The notes below the pieces were generated by a model. That model saw nothing but the letters and a program-made list of their open reading frames with translations, had not been told where the DNA came from and ran no database searches. This document shows positions 25,528 through 34,996 of a stretch of 64,000 nt of DNA, in pieces. Both the position numbers and the translations under genes were made by a program. This DNA is from BOG-931 sp963781725 (GTDB lineage Bacteria; Pseudomonadota; Alphaproteobacteria; Rhizobiales; Xanthobacteraceae), in assembly GCA_963781725.1 (NCBI GenBank), contig CAWAGV010000002.1, positions 3,038,001-3,102,000 of the forward strand, read 5' to 3'. Numbering within the stretch: position 1 is the first letter of the stretch; each line of letters starts with the position of its first letter.

Positions 25528-27825
25528 TCAGCGGGACTTCGGGGTCTTTATCAGTTCGCGCATGCGCTGCGGCGTGACCGGCAGCTGGGTGACTGCACCC
25601 GGCGTGCCGAGCGCATCGTCGATCGCGGCGGCAATTGCGGCGCCAACGGCATTGGCGCCGCCTTCGCCGGCGCCCTTGAGGCCGAGCGTATTGAGCGGGC
25701 TCGGTGCGTCTTCCGTGATCAAGGTATGGATCGGCGGTATCTCGCGTGCCGTCGGCATCAGGTAATCGGCGAAGTTGACCGACAGCGGTTCGCCGCGCGC
25801 GTCGTAGCGAAACTCTTCCAGCAGCGCGCCGCCCAGACCTTGTGCGACACCGCCGGCGATCTGGCCTTCGATCAGCATCGGATTGACCGCCTTGCCGATG
25901 TCGTAGGCCACGAAGTAGCGCTCGACCGCGGCAGTGCCGCTGTCGCGGTCGACGCGGACCACGGCGGCGTGGACGCCGTACGGATAAGTCATGTGATGCG
26001 ACTCGAACCAACCTTCGGCCGACAGGCCGGGGGTGGCGTCGTCAAGAAGCTTTTTGCCGGGTGCGAGCGCCTTGGCAACGTCGCCAAGGGCGATCGACGG
26101 GCCTTGCGGTGCGTTTTTTCGCACCACTTTGCCATCGATCACGTCGAGTGTTTCCGGTGCAGATTGCAGCAATGGGGCTGCGGCTGAGAGCGCCTTGTCG
26201 CGGACTTTGCTCGCGGCTATGCGCGTGGCCTCGCCCGTCATCACCGTGACGCGCGAGGCGAAAGCGCCCATGCCGTAAGCGATACGATCGGTCTGGCCGT
26301 GGATGACGCGGATGCGCCGGTAATCGACGCCGAGCGCGTCGGCGCAAATCTGCGCAATCGCGGTCTCGACGCCTTGTCCGACCGACGCCGCGCCGGTGAC
26401 GACTTCAACGGCGCCGCTGGTGTCGACGGTAACGCGGACGCCATCGAACGGGCCAAGGCCGCTCTTCTCGACAAATACCGCGAGGCCGACGCCGACGGCT
26501 TCTCCAGCCGCGCGGCGGCGTTGCAAGTCCTGCCGCAGCTCGTTCCATTTGGCGGCAGCGAGCGCCTTGTCGAGCAGGCCGGCGTAGTCGCCCGAATCGT
26601 AGGTCATCTCGGTGCCGAGCGTGTCGAAGCCGAGCACATAGGGCATCTCTGCCTTGGCAATGAGATTGCGGCGGCGGATTTCGACCGGGTCGATATTGAG
26701 CCGCGCCGCGATGGCGTCGATCAGCCGCTCGCGCACGAACGTGCTTTCATAACGGCCGGGTGCGCGATAGGTGCCGCACGGGGTTTTGTTGGTGAGCCGG
26801 ATGTGGCCGACCATGCGGTAGGCGCTGATGCGATACGGGCCGGGCAACATCGCGGCCGCAAGGTCCGGCACGGTCGCCGCATGGGTGCGCACATAGCCGC
26901 CCTGATCGTGGAAAAATTCGCCGTCGATGGCCAGCACGCGTCCGTCAGAATCAACGGCGGCGCGTACGTGGTAGTGTTGCTGCCGAGAATGGTTCGCCGC
27001 TATCAGATGCTCGCGCCGGTCTTCGATCCATTTGATCGGGCGCCCGAGCTGCAACGCGGCAAAGCACACCAGGACGTCCTCGGGATAGATTTCGCCGCGG
27101 ATGCCGAAGCCACCGCCGACGTGGCCTTCGTGCAAATGCATTGTCGACGGATCACGGCCGAGCATCCGCGCCAGCGCATCGCGATTCCAGTGCGGGACTT
27201 TGGCGGCGCCGTGCATTTCGAGGATGCCGCGCCAGATCCGCGCGATGGCGCCGCGGGTTTCCATCGGCGAGCCACTATGCCGTCCGGTCTCGAGATCGAG
27301 CGCGACGATCGTGTGTGCGGCGGCGAAAGCCTTTTCGACGTCGCCATAGCTCTTTTGCACATGGGCGACTTTGGTCGAATGGCCGGCATCATCAAACGTC
27401 ATCGGAAGCGCGTCGGCGCTGACGATTTCGGGCAACGGTTCGATATCGAGATTCACCAGATCGGCGGCATCTTCGGCGCTGTACGGATCGGCGGCGAATA
27501 CTGCCGCGACCGGCTCGCCGACATAACGCACGCGATCCTGGGCAAGGATCGGCTGGCGATAGGGATCGAGTCCCTCGATTTTTGTGAGGCGAAAGTCGAT
27601 CGGCGGCACGCTCGCGACATCGCCGGCGGTCCAGACGGCGACGACACCGAAAACCTTGCTCGCCTCGGATACATCGACGGCGCGGATGCGGCCGTGGGCA
27701 TAGGGCGAGCGCACGATGCGCATATGGAGTTGTCCTGGAAAATTGATGTCGCCGGCAAAGCGGCCGTTGCCGGTGACCAGCGGCTGGTCTTCCAGGCGGG
27801 TGACGGATCGGCCGACGAATCCCAT
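25528..27825 (-). CDS. xanthine-dehydrogenase-family molybdopterin-binding subunit
   Basis: 765 residues spanning the two domains of the large subunit of molybdenum hydroxylases (CoxL/XdhB-like). It begins RSVTRLEDQPLVTGNGRFAG, carries TYRAPGRYESTF in the active-site region where CO dehydrogenases have a Cys loop, and ends with GAGEGGANAVG, in which Glu721 is the conserved catalytic base. The absence of the CO-dehydrogenase Cys signature argues for an aldehyde or N-heterocycle hydroxylase. The FAD (CoxM) and [2Fe-2S] (CoxS) subunit genes are not adjacent, which is unusual. The upstream gene is an exporter. Confidence 0.88.
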   Translation of the reverse strand: MGFVGRSVTRLEDQPLVTGNGRFAGDINFPGQLHMRIVRSPYAHGRIRAVDVSEASKVFGVVAVWTAGDVASVPPIDFRLTKIEGLDPYRQPILAQDRVRYVGEPVAAVFAADPYSAEDAADLVNLDIEPLPEIVSADALPMTFDDAGHSTKVAHVQKSYGDVEKAFAAAHTIVALDLETGRHSGSPMETRGAIARIWRGILEMHGAAKVPHWNRDALARMLGRDPSTMHLHEGHVGGGFGIRGEIYPEDVLVCFAALQLGRPIKWIEDRREHLIAANHSRQQHYHVRAAVDSDGRVLAIDGEFFHDQGGYVRTHAATVPDLAAAMLPGPYRISAYRMVGHIRLTNKTPCGTYRAPGRYESTFVRERLIDAIAARLNIDPVEIRRRNLIAKAEMPYVLGFDTLGTEMTYDSGDYAGLLDKALAAAKWNELRQDLQRRRAAGEAVGVGLAVFVEKSGLGPFDGVRVTVDTSGAVEVVTGAASVGQGVETAIAQICADALGVDYRRIRVIHGQTDRIAYGMGAFASRVTVMTGEATRIAASKVRDKALSAAAPLLQSAPETLDVIDGKVVRKNAPQGPSIALGDVAKALAPGKKLLDDATPGLSAEGWFESHHMTYPYGVHAAVVRVDRDSGTAAVERYFVAYDIGKAVNPMLIEGQIAGGVAQGLGGALLEEFRYDARGEPLSVNFADYLMPTAREIPPIHTLITEDAPSPLNTLGLKGAGEGGANAVGAAIAAAIDDALGTPGAVTQLPVTPQRMRELIKTPKSR

Positions 27826-27912
27826 TGCGTCCGCGTTTGCCGGAGGACTTTCAATTCTTCCGCGAGTCTGCCGCGTGTTGCCGCAAGCCGCAATGGCGTT
27901 GCTGCGGGTCCG

Positions 27913-29451
27913 TTACAAGCGCCGCATCGGCAGGGTTGCGGCGAGCCAGATTCCGACGCCGGTGAAACACGCAATCGTCGCGAAAGCGGCGCGGAACGCG
28001 TCGGTGATTTCGGATTCGATCAGCGCCTGGCGCGCCGGTGCGAGGGTTGCAATCGCTTCGGGTCCCTGGTCGATGATGGCGCCAAGCAGGCTTGCGGTCT
28101 GCCGGTCGACCAGCGCGAGATAGGAAAACAGCACCGCGGCGACGGTTGCCGTGCCAAACGCCGCGCCGACCGAGCGGGAAAACTGCACCATGGCTGCGCC
28201 GGTGCCGAGCATGCGGGGGCCGGCTGCGGTCTGCACCGTGATCTGCACCACGGCCATCACGCTGCCCATGCAAAGCGCGACGAAACCGAACGCCCAGGGC
28301 ATTGCACCGACGCTCAGATGCGAAAGGCCGAAGGCAAGGGCGACCAATCCCAGCGTTGCGCCGGCCAGTCCGTAGGTCGGGAATACGGCGGTGTGGCCGG
28401 TTCTTGTCACCAACTGTCCGGTGATCATCGAGCCGATGCCGATGCCGAATGTCAGCGGCAGCAGCATCAAGCCGGTTTCGGCGGGCGAGGAGCCGCGTAC
28501 GGCGCGCAGATAAATCGGCAGGAATGTCAGCAGCGACACCAACGCCGCACCATGGCAAGCCGCCAGCGCGTCGCTGTGCCAGATCGAGGACTCCCGAAAC
28601 AGCCGCGGCGGAATGAGCGGCGCGGCGTTGCGTTGCTCCTGCCACAGCAGCAGGAGCAGCGAGAAGATGCCGAATGCGAACAAGCCGCCGACCATCGGCA
28701 ACGTGCGCATATCCATCCGCTGCAGCTGCTCAAGCGCCAGGATCACCGGACTGACGAACATGATGAACAGGACGAGGCCAGGCATATCGAACGAAGTGCG
28801 GCGGCGATCGCCCGGCCGTCCGGCGAGCCGAAACACCAGCGCGCCGGCGATCAGCCCGAGCGGGACGTTGACGAGGAAGATCGATTGCCAGCCGAAGGCC
28901 TGGGTGAGATAGCCGCCGGCGACCGGTCCGAACGTGCTGGAGCTGACCGACACGCCGGCCAGATAGCCCTGATATTTGCCGCGCTCGCGCGGCGGAATGG
29001 TTTCGCCGATCAACGCCTGCGACAGCGTCATCAAGCCGCCGCCGCCAAAGCCCTGCAACACCCGCGCGGCGGTGAGGAGCTCGATGGTGGGAGAGATCGC
29101 GCACAGCACCGATCCGAGCACGAAGATGCCGAGCGCGACGAACATCATGGAGCGGCGGCCGAAGGTATCGCCGAGGCGGCCGTAGACCGGCGCGGCGATG
29201 GTGTTGGCGATCAGGTAGGAGACGACGACCCATGACGCGCGCTCGATTTCGCCGAGGTTCGAGGCAATCGCGGGAAGGGCGGTAGCGACGATGGTCTGGT
29301 CGGCAACGGCCATAAACATCGGCAGCATGATCGAGGGGAATACCTTGAGAAAAAGCGACGACGTCGTCGGCGCGTCGTCGGACGCCGCGGGCAGGCTGGC
29401 CGGCAGCGCGGCCGGTTCGACGCGCGGACTATCGTCGTTCGAATCGTTCAT
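27913..29451 (-). CDS. MFS exporter, DHA2 (EmrB/QacA) type
   Basis: About 512 residues with 14 predicted helices. DHA2 motif A appears as GRLGDTFGRR, preceded by the MFMAVADQTIVATALPAIA helix with its membrane Asp, and motif C as GVSVSSSTFGPVAGG. The start is taken at ATG 29451; a TTG three codons earlier is possible. These proton-antiport pumps export drugs or organic cations. The gene is 87 nt upstream of the molybdenum-hydroxylase gene on the same strand, so both may be transcribed together. Confidence 0.86.
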   Translation of the reverse strand: MNDSNDDSPRVEPAALPASLPAASDDAPTTSSLFLKVFPSIMLPMFMAVADQTIVATALPAIASNLGEIERASWVVVSYLIANTIAAPVYGRLGDTFGRRSMMFVALGIFVLGSVLCAISPTIELLTAARVLQGFGGGGLMTLSQALIGETIPPRERGKYQGYLAGVSVSSSTFGPVAGGYLTQAFGWQSIFLVNVPLGLIAGALVFRLAGRPGDRRRTSFDMPGLVLFIMFVSPVILALEQLQRMDMRTLPMVGGLFAFGIFSLLLLLWQEQRNAAPLIPPRLFRESSIWHSDALAACHGAALVSLLTFLPIYLRAVRGSSPAETGLMLLPLTFGIGIGSMITGQLVTRTGHTAVFPTYGLAGATLGLVALAFGLSHLSVGAMPWAFGFVALCMGSVMAVVQITVQTAAGPRMLGTGAAMVQFSRSVGAAFGTATVAAVLFSYLALVDRQTASLLGAIIDQGPEAIATLAPARQALIESEITDAFRAAFATIACFTGVGIWLAATLPMRRL

Positions 29452-29725
29452 GGCGTGCAATTGATGTCAGAAAAGCCAAGGTTCCCAATCACATTCCGGT
29501 CAAATGGACGGCGTCGGGGCGCTGTCCTGACGATGGAAATGTCAGGCAGGACAATCGCATCGATCATTGTGACAAAACGCGGGCACGCCATTGCCGTTCC
29601 TCAGCCGCGCCCCTTCAATCTCAGCTCAAATCATTATACTTGTGCATTGAGGGTGGGCGCCATCGGTCCTTTTTTACGCGGCCGTTATGGCGGGTGGGTA
29701 TATCGCAACCAAAGCGGAGCCCACC

Positions 29726-30123
29726 ATGCCTCAAGAGCAAGACAAGAACCCCCGCGCTCAAAGCGCGCGAGCGGAGCGGCCGGCGACGAATGCCGGCACG
29801 CTGAACGCGCAGCTAGATGACGTTTGCGGCAATATCAAAGCCGGCCTGCGCGCGCAGGAGCAAGTGATGGATGTTCTTCACGATGTGAGCCACACTTGGT
29901 TCGTGCGGGCGACGACGCAGACCGAACTGGCGTTCAAGCTTCCAGCGCACGGCTCACTGCGGCGCAGACCATCCCCGGCGTCCTGGCGGCCTATCAGGAA
30001 TGGCTGAATGAATGGGCCGACGCCGTCGACCAGGACAGCCACCGCCTGGTTTCCGACAGCAAGCGGGTCGTCGACGAGAGCGTGCGCTACTTCACGATGC
30101 CGTCATCGGGCGCGACAACATAG
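29726..30123 (+). pseudogene. phasin-like protein gene, frameshifted
   Basis: The ATG at 29726 follows a GGAG and encodes a polar, helical protein (CGNIKAGLRAQEQVMDVLHD, then WFVRATTQTELAFKLPA). The frame then deviates at about 29945-29950, and the expected continuation (RLTAAQTIPGVLAAYQEWL to the MPSSGATT end at 30123) lies in the next frame. One deleted base would restore a protein of about 132 residues with a phasin-type helical pattern. Phasins coat polyhydroxyalkanoate granules. The distinction between mutation and sequence error is open. Confidence 0.8.
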
Positions 30124-30161
30124 CGCGAGATAATAGCGCAAGATAAAAGCAAGACAAAAGA

Positions 30162-30188
30162 ATGCCGGCCGCGATTCGCGGCCGGCAT
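30162..30188. terminator. perfect hairpin shared by convergent genes
   Basis: Twelve-base arms (ATGCCGGCCGCG and its exact complement) with a three-base ATT loop lie between the phasin-like gene and the convergent gene at 30214. There is no T-run, so it is a weak intrinsic terminator at best, but its position suggests a bidirectional stop. Confidence 0.55.
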
Positions 30189-30213
30189 CCGCATCACATA
30201 TCAGCCAAACGTG

Positions 30214-30627
30214 TCAGCCGACGTAACTGAGGCGTTCCTGCTCACGCGCTTCTTCGGGCGTGGCGGGTTTGGCCGGCAATTGCAGAACAGTTGCCGTTTG
30301 CCCTTCGCACAACAAGGTCAGCAAGACGATGCGCCCGTCAGGAAATTCAAGCGCATCATGATGCGCGGCCATCTTGTCTTTGTTGACCTGCCGGAAGATG
30401 GCTGTCTGGTGGCTGATGGTCTTGGTCTTCCATCCAAGCAGGCCCGCGGGCAGACAGGCCACATCGCCGGAAAAGGCCATTTCCGTTCCCGGCAATATGC
30501 ACACCGCCAGTCCCGCATCATCCAGGGCGGAGAACCCGCGCGTTCCCGTCCCGAAGTCTCGTGTCACAAGCTTGTCGCCTACCTGCGCAGGCCGTGATCG
30601 AACGCTTTGAAGGCTAAAGTCACACAT
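30214..30627 (-). CDS. conserved hypothetical protein (MCDFSL family)
   Basis: 137 residues; the start at 30627 follows AGGAG and gives MCDFSLQSVRSRPAQVGDKL. I recall very similar proteins (MCDYSLHSV...) across Hyphomicrobiales, none with a known role. The sequence is beta-rich, with the conserved string HHDALEFPDGRIVLLTLLCE. No signal peptide or membrane segment is seen. Confidence 0.78.
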   Translation of the reverse strand: MCDFSLQSVRSRPAQVGDKLVTRDFGTGTRGFSALDDAGLAVCILPGTEMAFSGDVACLPAGLLGWKTKTISHQTAIFRQVNKDKMAAHHDALEFPDGRIVLLTLLCEGQTATVLQLPAKPATPEEAREQERLSYVG

Positions 30628-30883
30628 CGGCGACTCCTTTCTTCCAAGGTTGACGAAGACCCCCGAACGTTCCTCCGACACGATCATCAAGCAAGATTGG
30701 TGCCGTCTGATGTCGGCGCGGCGGCTTTTTGAGGAAACGGCGCAAACGGGCGCACGATACTGGTAAATTGCTGCGTCACGCCGCCCGCAATCATTTCACA
30801 AGCGCGTGACGTGCCGTTGCATCGGGCAGCACAGTCTCTTGTTTGCGCACAATGACAATCGGTCGGCCGCTCAACGGCCCCGT

Positions 30884-31288
30884 TTACTGGACGGTAATGC
30901 CGCCGATCATGCCGTTCCAGTCATGGTCGGAACAGCGCAGGTCATAGGTCCCGGCTTTGGGTGCGGTAAACAGTAAATCCTTGGCATCACCCGGCTGCAT
31001 CACGACCTCGGTGTGCTCCCGATTGAGAACGTCGGGATTGTCGATCGTTGCGCTGGCAAAAAACGTCGGCGCGGTGACTTCGTGGGTTTCCTTGCCGTGA
31101 TTTTCCATATGCAGCCGGTAGTGCACGCCCTGCTGGAACGTCAGGTGCGTTGGAATGAATTTGTAATCGACCATGAACAGGTCGAGCGTGATCGTCTTGG
31201 TATCGGATCGCGTTGCCGGGATGCCGAGCAACATTGCGAACAGCGCTGTCAGGAAAGTTCTGGAAGACAATCGATGCATTCCCGCCAT
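30884..31288 (-). CDS. exported cupredoxin-like protein
   Basis: 134 residues from ATG 31288 (a second start at 31279 is possible) with a short hydrophobic leader (FLTALFAMLLGIPATRS). The domain resembles cytochrome-oxidase-II-like or plastocyanin-like cupredoxins, with a type I copper site: His69 in KETHEVTAP, Cys119 and His122 in CSDHDW, and Met127. It most likely works in the periplasm as an electron or copper carrier. It lies downstream of EmrAB on the same strand. Confidence 0.78.
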   Translation of the reverse strand: MAGMHRLSSRTFLTALFAMLLGIPATRSDTKTITLDLFMVDYKFIPTHLTFQQGVHYRLHMENHGKETHEVTAPTFFASATIDNPDVLNREHTEVVMQPGDAKDLLFTAPKAGTYDLRCSDHDWNGMIGGITVQ

Positions 31289-31422
31289 CCGGACTGCCAG
31301 CGAAAAGCCGGCGATCTTACAATGCAGTTTTCTGCGCGCGATGCTGCGCAGCACGGCCTGCAAGGCATGAACATTCAATAAGTGTAAATAATCCCCCGAG
31401 CGTCTCGCCGCGAGAGCATTTT

Positions 31423-33036
31423 TTAATGCCCCGCGGCCGAGACTCGCCCGATCTGCACTCGTCGCACCATGATTAGCACGATGGGGATCATCATGGCAGC
31501 TACAATCGCGCACACTTGGAAGACGTCGATATAGGCCATGATCGTGGCCTGCGTCTGCACCAGATGCGCGATGAAGCCGACGGCTCGGCCGTGAGCCTCG
31601 GCCGGCGAGGCGCCTTGCTGGATGAAATATTGCGTCGTCCTGTTGAGCGTGGACTGGAAAACCGGCGACGAGGGTATGGTGTTCTCGACCAGCCGCGCCT
31701 GGTGCATCTGGGTACGCTGGGTCAAGACCACATTGGCAAGCGAGATGCCGATGCTGCCGCCCAGGTTGCGGGCGACGTTCATCAGCGCCGAGCCCTGATT
31801 GGTTTTTTCCGGCGGCAGTCCATCGTAAGCGACGGTATTGATCGGAATGAACAGGAACGGCAGCGCTATTGTCTGATAGGTGCGGATCCAGGCGAAGTAA
31901 TCGAAGCTTGCGTCCGGGGGCAGTGAGGTCGAGTACCACATCGACAGCGCGATCCCGATCAAACCGACGGTGATCAGATATTTCGGCTGAAAGCGGCCGG
32001 TGATCAGACCGGCGACCGGCATCATCACCAGCATGGCTATCCCGCCGGGCATCATGGCGAGGCCGGACAGCATGGCCGTGTAGGGGAACGTCGTTTGCAA
32101 CAGCTGCGGCATGATCTGGTTCGATCCGAACAGGATCGCACCGATCATCAGCATGACGAAAAACGACATGCCGAATTGACGCTGAAAGAGTAGGCGGACC
32201 TCGACGATCGGCTCCTTCTGCATGAATTCCCACGGCAGGAAAATCACCAATGAGATCGCTGCCACTACGGAAAAAATGATGATAGTGCCCGACTTGAACC
32301 AATCGTCGATTTGTCCGCGGTCGAGCACGACTTCGAGGCAGCCGAGCGTTACCGCAATCAGCAGGAACCCGACCCAATCGACTTTCAATCCACCCGCCAG
32401 GCGTTCGCGGCGTTCGCGCTCCAGCACTTCGGGCTCGTCGACAAACCAGTGCACCAGCGCCAGCGAAACAAGACCGACCGGCACGTTGATGAAAAAAATC
32501 CAGTGCCAGGAAAAATTGTCGGTGATCCAGCCGCCGAGCGTCGGTCCGACGGTCGGCGCGACGATCACGGCAATACCGTAGAGGGCGAAGGCCTGGCCGC
32601 GCTTCTCCGGTGGAAACGTGTCGGCCAATATCGCCTGTTCGCTGGTCGGCATGCCGCCGCCGCCGAGGCCTTGCAGGATGCGGAAGAAAATCAGCGCGCC
32701 GAGGCTCGGCGCCAGGCCGCACAGCAGGGAGCTGATGGTGAAGGTCGCCACGCACAGCATGTAGAAACGCTTGCGGCCGACGATATTCGACAGCCAACCG
32801 CTCGCCGGCAGCACGACGGCGTTGGCGATGAGATAGGTCGTGACGACCCAGGTGCTTTCATCGACACTGGCGGCGAGCGAGCCTGCGATGTAGCGAAGCG
32901 AAACGTTGGCAATCGCGGTGTCGAGTACGACCATGAAAGTCGCGATCGACACCACGACGGCGACCAGCCAGGGATTGCGATTGCCGGCGGCCGAGCGCTC
33001 GGAGGTCCAGGCTACGGCCCGCGGCTGGTCGCTCAT
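31423..33036 (-). CDS. emrB: multidrug exporter, EmrB type
   Basis: 537 residues, 14 predicted helices, DHA2 family. The key landmarks are ATFMVVLDTAIANVSL, the SGWLSNIVGRKRFY loop (motif A), GLGGGGMPTSEQAIL and GIAVIVAPTVGPTLGGWI (motif C). The start overlaps the upstream EmrA stop by 4 nt, so the two subunits are coupled. With the HlyD-type adapter it would form a tripartite pump together with an outer-membrane channel coded elsewhere. Confidence 0.9.
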   Translation of the reverse strand: MSDQPRAVAWTSERSAAGNRNPWLVAVVVSIATFMVVLDTAIANVSLRYIAGSLAASVDESTWVVTTYLIANAVVLPASGWLSNIVGRKRFYMLCVATFTISSLLCGLAPSLGALIFFRILQGLGGGGMPTSEQAILADTFPPEKRGQAFALYGIAVIVAPTVGPTLGGWITDNFSWHWIFFINVPVGLVSLALVHWFVDEPEVLERERRERLAGGLKVDWVGFLLIAVTLGCLEVVLDRGQIDDWFKSGTIIIFSVVAAISLVIFLPWEFMQKEPIVEVRLLFQRQFGMSFFVMLMIGAILFGSNQIMPQLLQTTFPYTAMLSGLAMMPGGIAMLVMMPVAGLITGRFQPKYLITVGLIGIALSMWYSTSLPPDASFDYFAWIRTYQTIALPFLFIPINTVAYDGLPPEKTNQGSALMNVARNLGGSIGISLANVVLTQRTQMHQARLVENTIPSSPVFQSTLNRTTQYFIQQGASPAEAHGRAVGFIAHLVQTQATIMAYIDVFQVCAIVAAMMIPIVLIMVRRVQIGRVSAAGH

Positions 33037-34100
33037 CGCACCTTGACCGTCGGCACCACCGACATGCCGGGGCCGAGCAGAACGTTGGGTGGATTGTCGA
33101 ACACGATCTTGACCGGCACGCGCTGCACGATCTTGACGAAATTCCCCGTCGCATTCTCGGCGGGGAGCAAGCTGAACGCCGTGCCGCTGCCGGACTGCAC
33201 GCTATCGACGTAACCTTTGAAGGATTTGTCGGGGTAGGCGTCGATGACGATATCGACCGGCTGTCCCGGCCGCATCAGGTCAAGCTGGGTTTCCTTGAAG
33301 TTTGCCGTGACCCAGACTTCGCGCGGCACAAACATCATCAGCGCCGCGCCGACCCCGGCATAGTTGCCCTTTGCCGCAGTCAAATGCGTGACATGGCCGG
33401 CCATCGGTGCGGTGACAATCGTGCGCGACAGGTTGGCGGCGGCCTGTTCGAGCTGCGCCTGGGCACTCTGCAGCTGCGCCGCAAGCACTGGAATCTGTTT
33501 TTCGGTTGCGCCGGCGTTCGCCTGCGCCGCGGCATAGGATGCCTGGTTCTGGAGCAGACTGGATTTGTATTGCTGCGACTGTTCTACGGTGGCCGTGCCC
33601 TGCCGCGTCAATTGCTGATAACGATCGTCCTGTTGCTGTGCGAACGTCAGGGCCGCTTCCGCCTGCGTGACCTGTTTCCTGGCTTGTTCGATCTTTGCCT
33701 GTTGCGCCGCTATCTGGGCGTCGAGATTGGCGACGTTTGCCGCGGCCTGATCGCGCTGCGCGATGAAGTCGCGATCGTCGAGACGGACCAGTACTGCACC
33801 TTGCTCGACCAGCTGATTGTCGTTTACCGGGACATCGACAATCGCGGCGCCGACCTGCGCGCTGATTTGAACGGTGCGGGCGTCGATAAAGGCATCGTCG
33901 GTCGATTCATATTTCCTGGCGTTCAGCCACCACAGAAACAGCGCCAGCAGCAGTACGCCGCTGACGATGGCGATCAGCAGGACGAGGCCGCGGCGCTCGC
34001 GCCACCACGAGCGGCGCTGCTTCGTCGCCGCGGGGGCAGGGCTGGCGCTACGGCCCGAAACGGCGTCGGTCCGGTGCTCATTGTCGACGCGTTGGTCCAT
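33033..34100 (-). CDS. emrA: membrane-fusion protein, EmrA/HlyD type
   Basis: 355 residues with one N-terminal membrane helix (about 39-60), a split biotinyl-lipoyl domain (TDDAFIDARTVQISAQVGA and APMAGHVTHLTAAKGNYAGV), a long Gln/Ala-rich coiled-coil hairpin between them, and a C-terminal beta-barrel (VPREVWVTANFKETQLDLMR). It is the periplasmic adapter for the exporter overlapping its 3' end. Confidence 0.89.
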   Translation of the reverse strand: MDQRVDNEHRTDAVSGRSASPAPAATKQRRSWWRERRGLVLLIAIVSGVLLLALFLWWLNARKYESTDDAFIDARTVQISAQVGAAIVDVPVNDNQLVEQGAVLVRLDDRDFIAQRDQAAANVANLDAQIAAQQAKIEQARKQVTQAEAALTFAQQQDDRYQQLTRQGTATVEQSQQYKSSLLQNQASYAAAQANAGATEKQIPVLAAQLQSAQAQLEQAAANLSRTIVTAPMAGHVTHLTAAKGNYAGVGAALMMFVPREVWVTANFKETQLDLMRPGQPVDIVIDAYPDKSFKGYVDSVQSGSGTAFSLLPAENATGNFVKIVQRVPVKIVFDNPPNVLLGPGMSVVPTVKVR

Positions 34101-34204
34101 CTGCGTTTAAACACCTGGCAAGCCGACAGGTTTCTGCCCGGCCCTAGGGGCAGGCACCGGCGCGATTCGCGTTTGATGTAGCCTCTAACCGCCGGGCTTG
34201 CCAG

Positions 34205-34996
34205 TCAGGATGGACCGGCCGGCTGCAGGGCTGCCGAGATTTTTTGCACAAATTCGCCGAGTTCTTCGCCGTCGAGGTCGCTGACCGCCCAGAAATCCAG
34301 CCCCTTATCGGACCAATTGCGGATGTTATAGCCCTGAACGGTGGCGACCCTCACGGTGCTGTGGGCTGTGCCCAGCCGCTGGGCGACGAACAAATTGATG
34401 ATGTGCTTGCGGCGTTGATAGACCACCGAGGCGACCGGCTCGCCGTCGATGTAATCGAGACGCCCGCCGAGCAGAGTGAAGCCCTGTGCCGTCAAATCGA
34501 TGACCGGCGGTGCGACGTCGACCTTGCCGTCGAACCACGGTTTGACCGTGTGCTGGTCGCTGGTTTCGACGTCCATGAGATGTCCGGCCTGCAACGAGCG
34601 GATGTGCGCCGACACCACTTCGCCGGCGATGGTCTGTTCCTGGCCGTTGCGGACTACGATCAGCATCAGGCTGGCGGCAAGCGCGCCGGAGAGCACCGCG
34701 CCGGTGGCGAAGCCGCCAAAGAACGAGCGCCGGGTCGGCCGCAGAAATTGCACCGGCCTGGCAACATCGGCCTGGGGCGCCGGTAGCGCGGCTTCGATGC
34801 GGTTGCGCAAGCTCGCCGGCGCAGATCCTTTCAAGTTGGTCCGCGTGATGGTCGCGTGCATGGCCCGGAACGCTTCGAGCTTGTCGGTGCAGTTCGCGCA
34901 GGTCGCGACATGGGCTTCGACGTCGCGTGCATGCCCGGCGTCGAGCTCGCCATCGATCAAGGCGTGAAGCAGGATTTCGCATTCGGCGCAATTCAT
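34205..34996 (-). CDS. zinc-binding anti-sigma factor with C-terminal extracytoplasmic domain
   Basis: 263 residues from the ATG at 34996, which overlaps the sigma-factor stop (ATGA). The N-terminal ZAS motif is H29-VAT-C33-AN-C36, with extra cysteines at positions 3 and 6. One membrane helix follows (GGFATGAVLSGALAASLMLI) and the remaining 160 residues would be periplasmic. It is expected to hold the ECF sigma factor in the cytoplasm and release it when the periplasmic domain senses stress. Confidence 0.87.
   Translation of the reverse strand: MNCAECEILLHALIDGELDAGHARDVEAHVATCANCTDKLEAFRAMHATITRTNLKGSAPASLRNRIEAALPAPQADVARPVQFLRPTRRSFFGGFATGAVLSGALAASLMLIVVRNGQEQTIAGEVVSAHIRSLQAGHLMDVETSDQHTVKPWFDGKVDVAPPVIDLTAQGFTLLGGRLDYIDGEPVASVVYQRRKHIINLFVAQRLGTAHSTVRVATVQGYNIRNWSDKGLDFWAVSDLDGEELGEFVQKISAALQPAGPS

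Noticed and set aside
26299..29235. 978-codon open frame on the plus strand
   Set aside because: It runs opposite to the molybdenum-enzyme and exporter genes and has low-complexity, His/Asp/Arg-rich translation without any motif. Long antisense frames are expected in GC-rich coding DNA.
30884..32797. 637-codon frame containing the cupredoxin
   Set aside because: Most of it is an alternate frame of emrB on the same strand; only the final 134 codons form a real protein.
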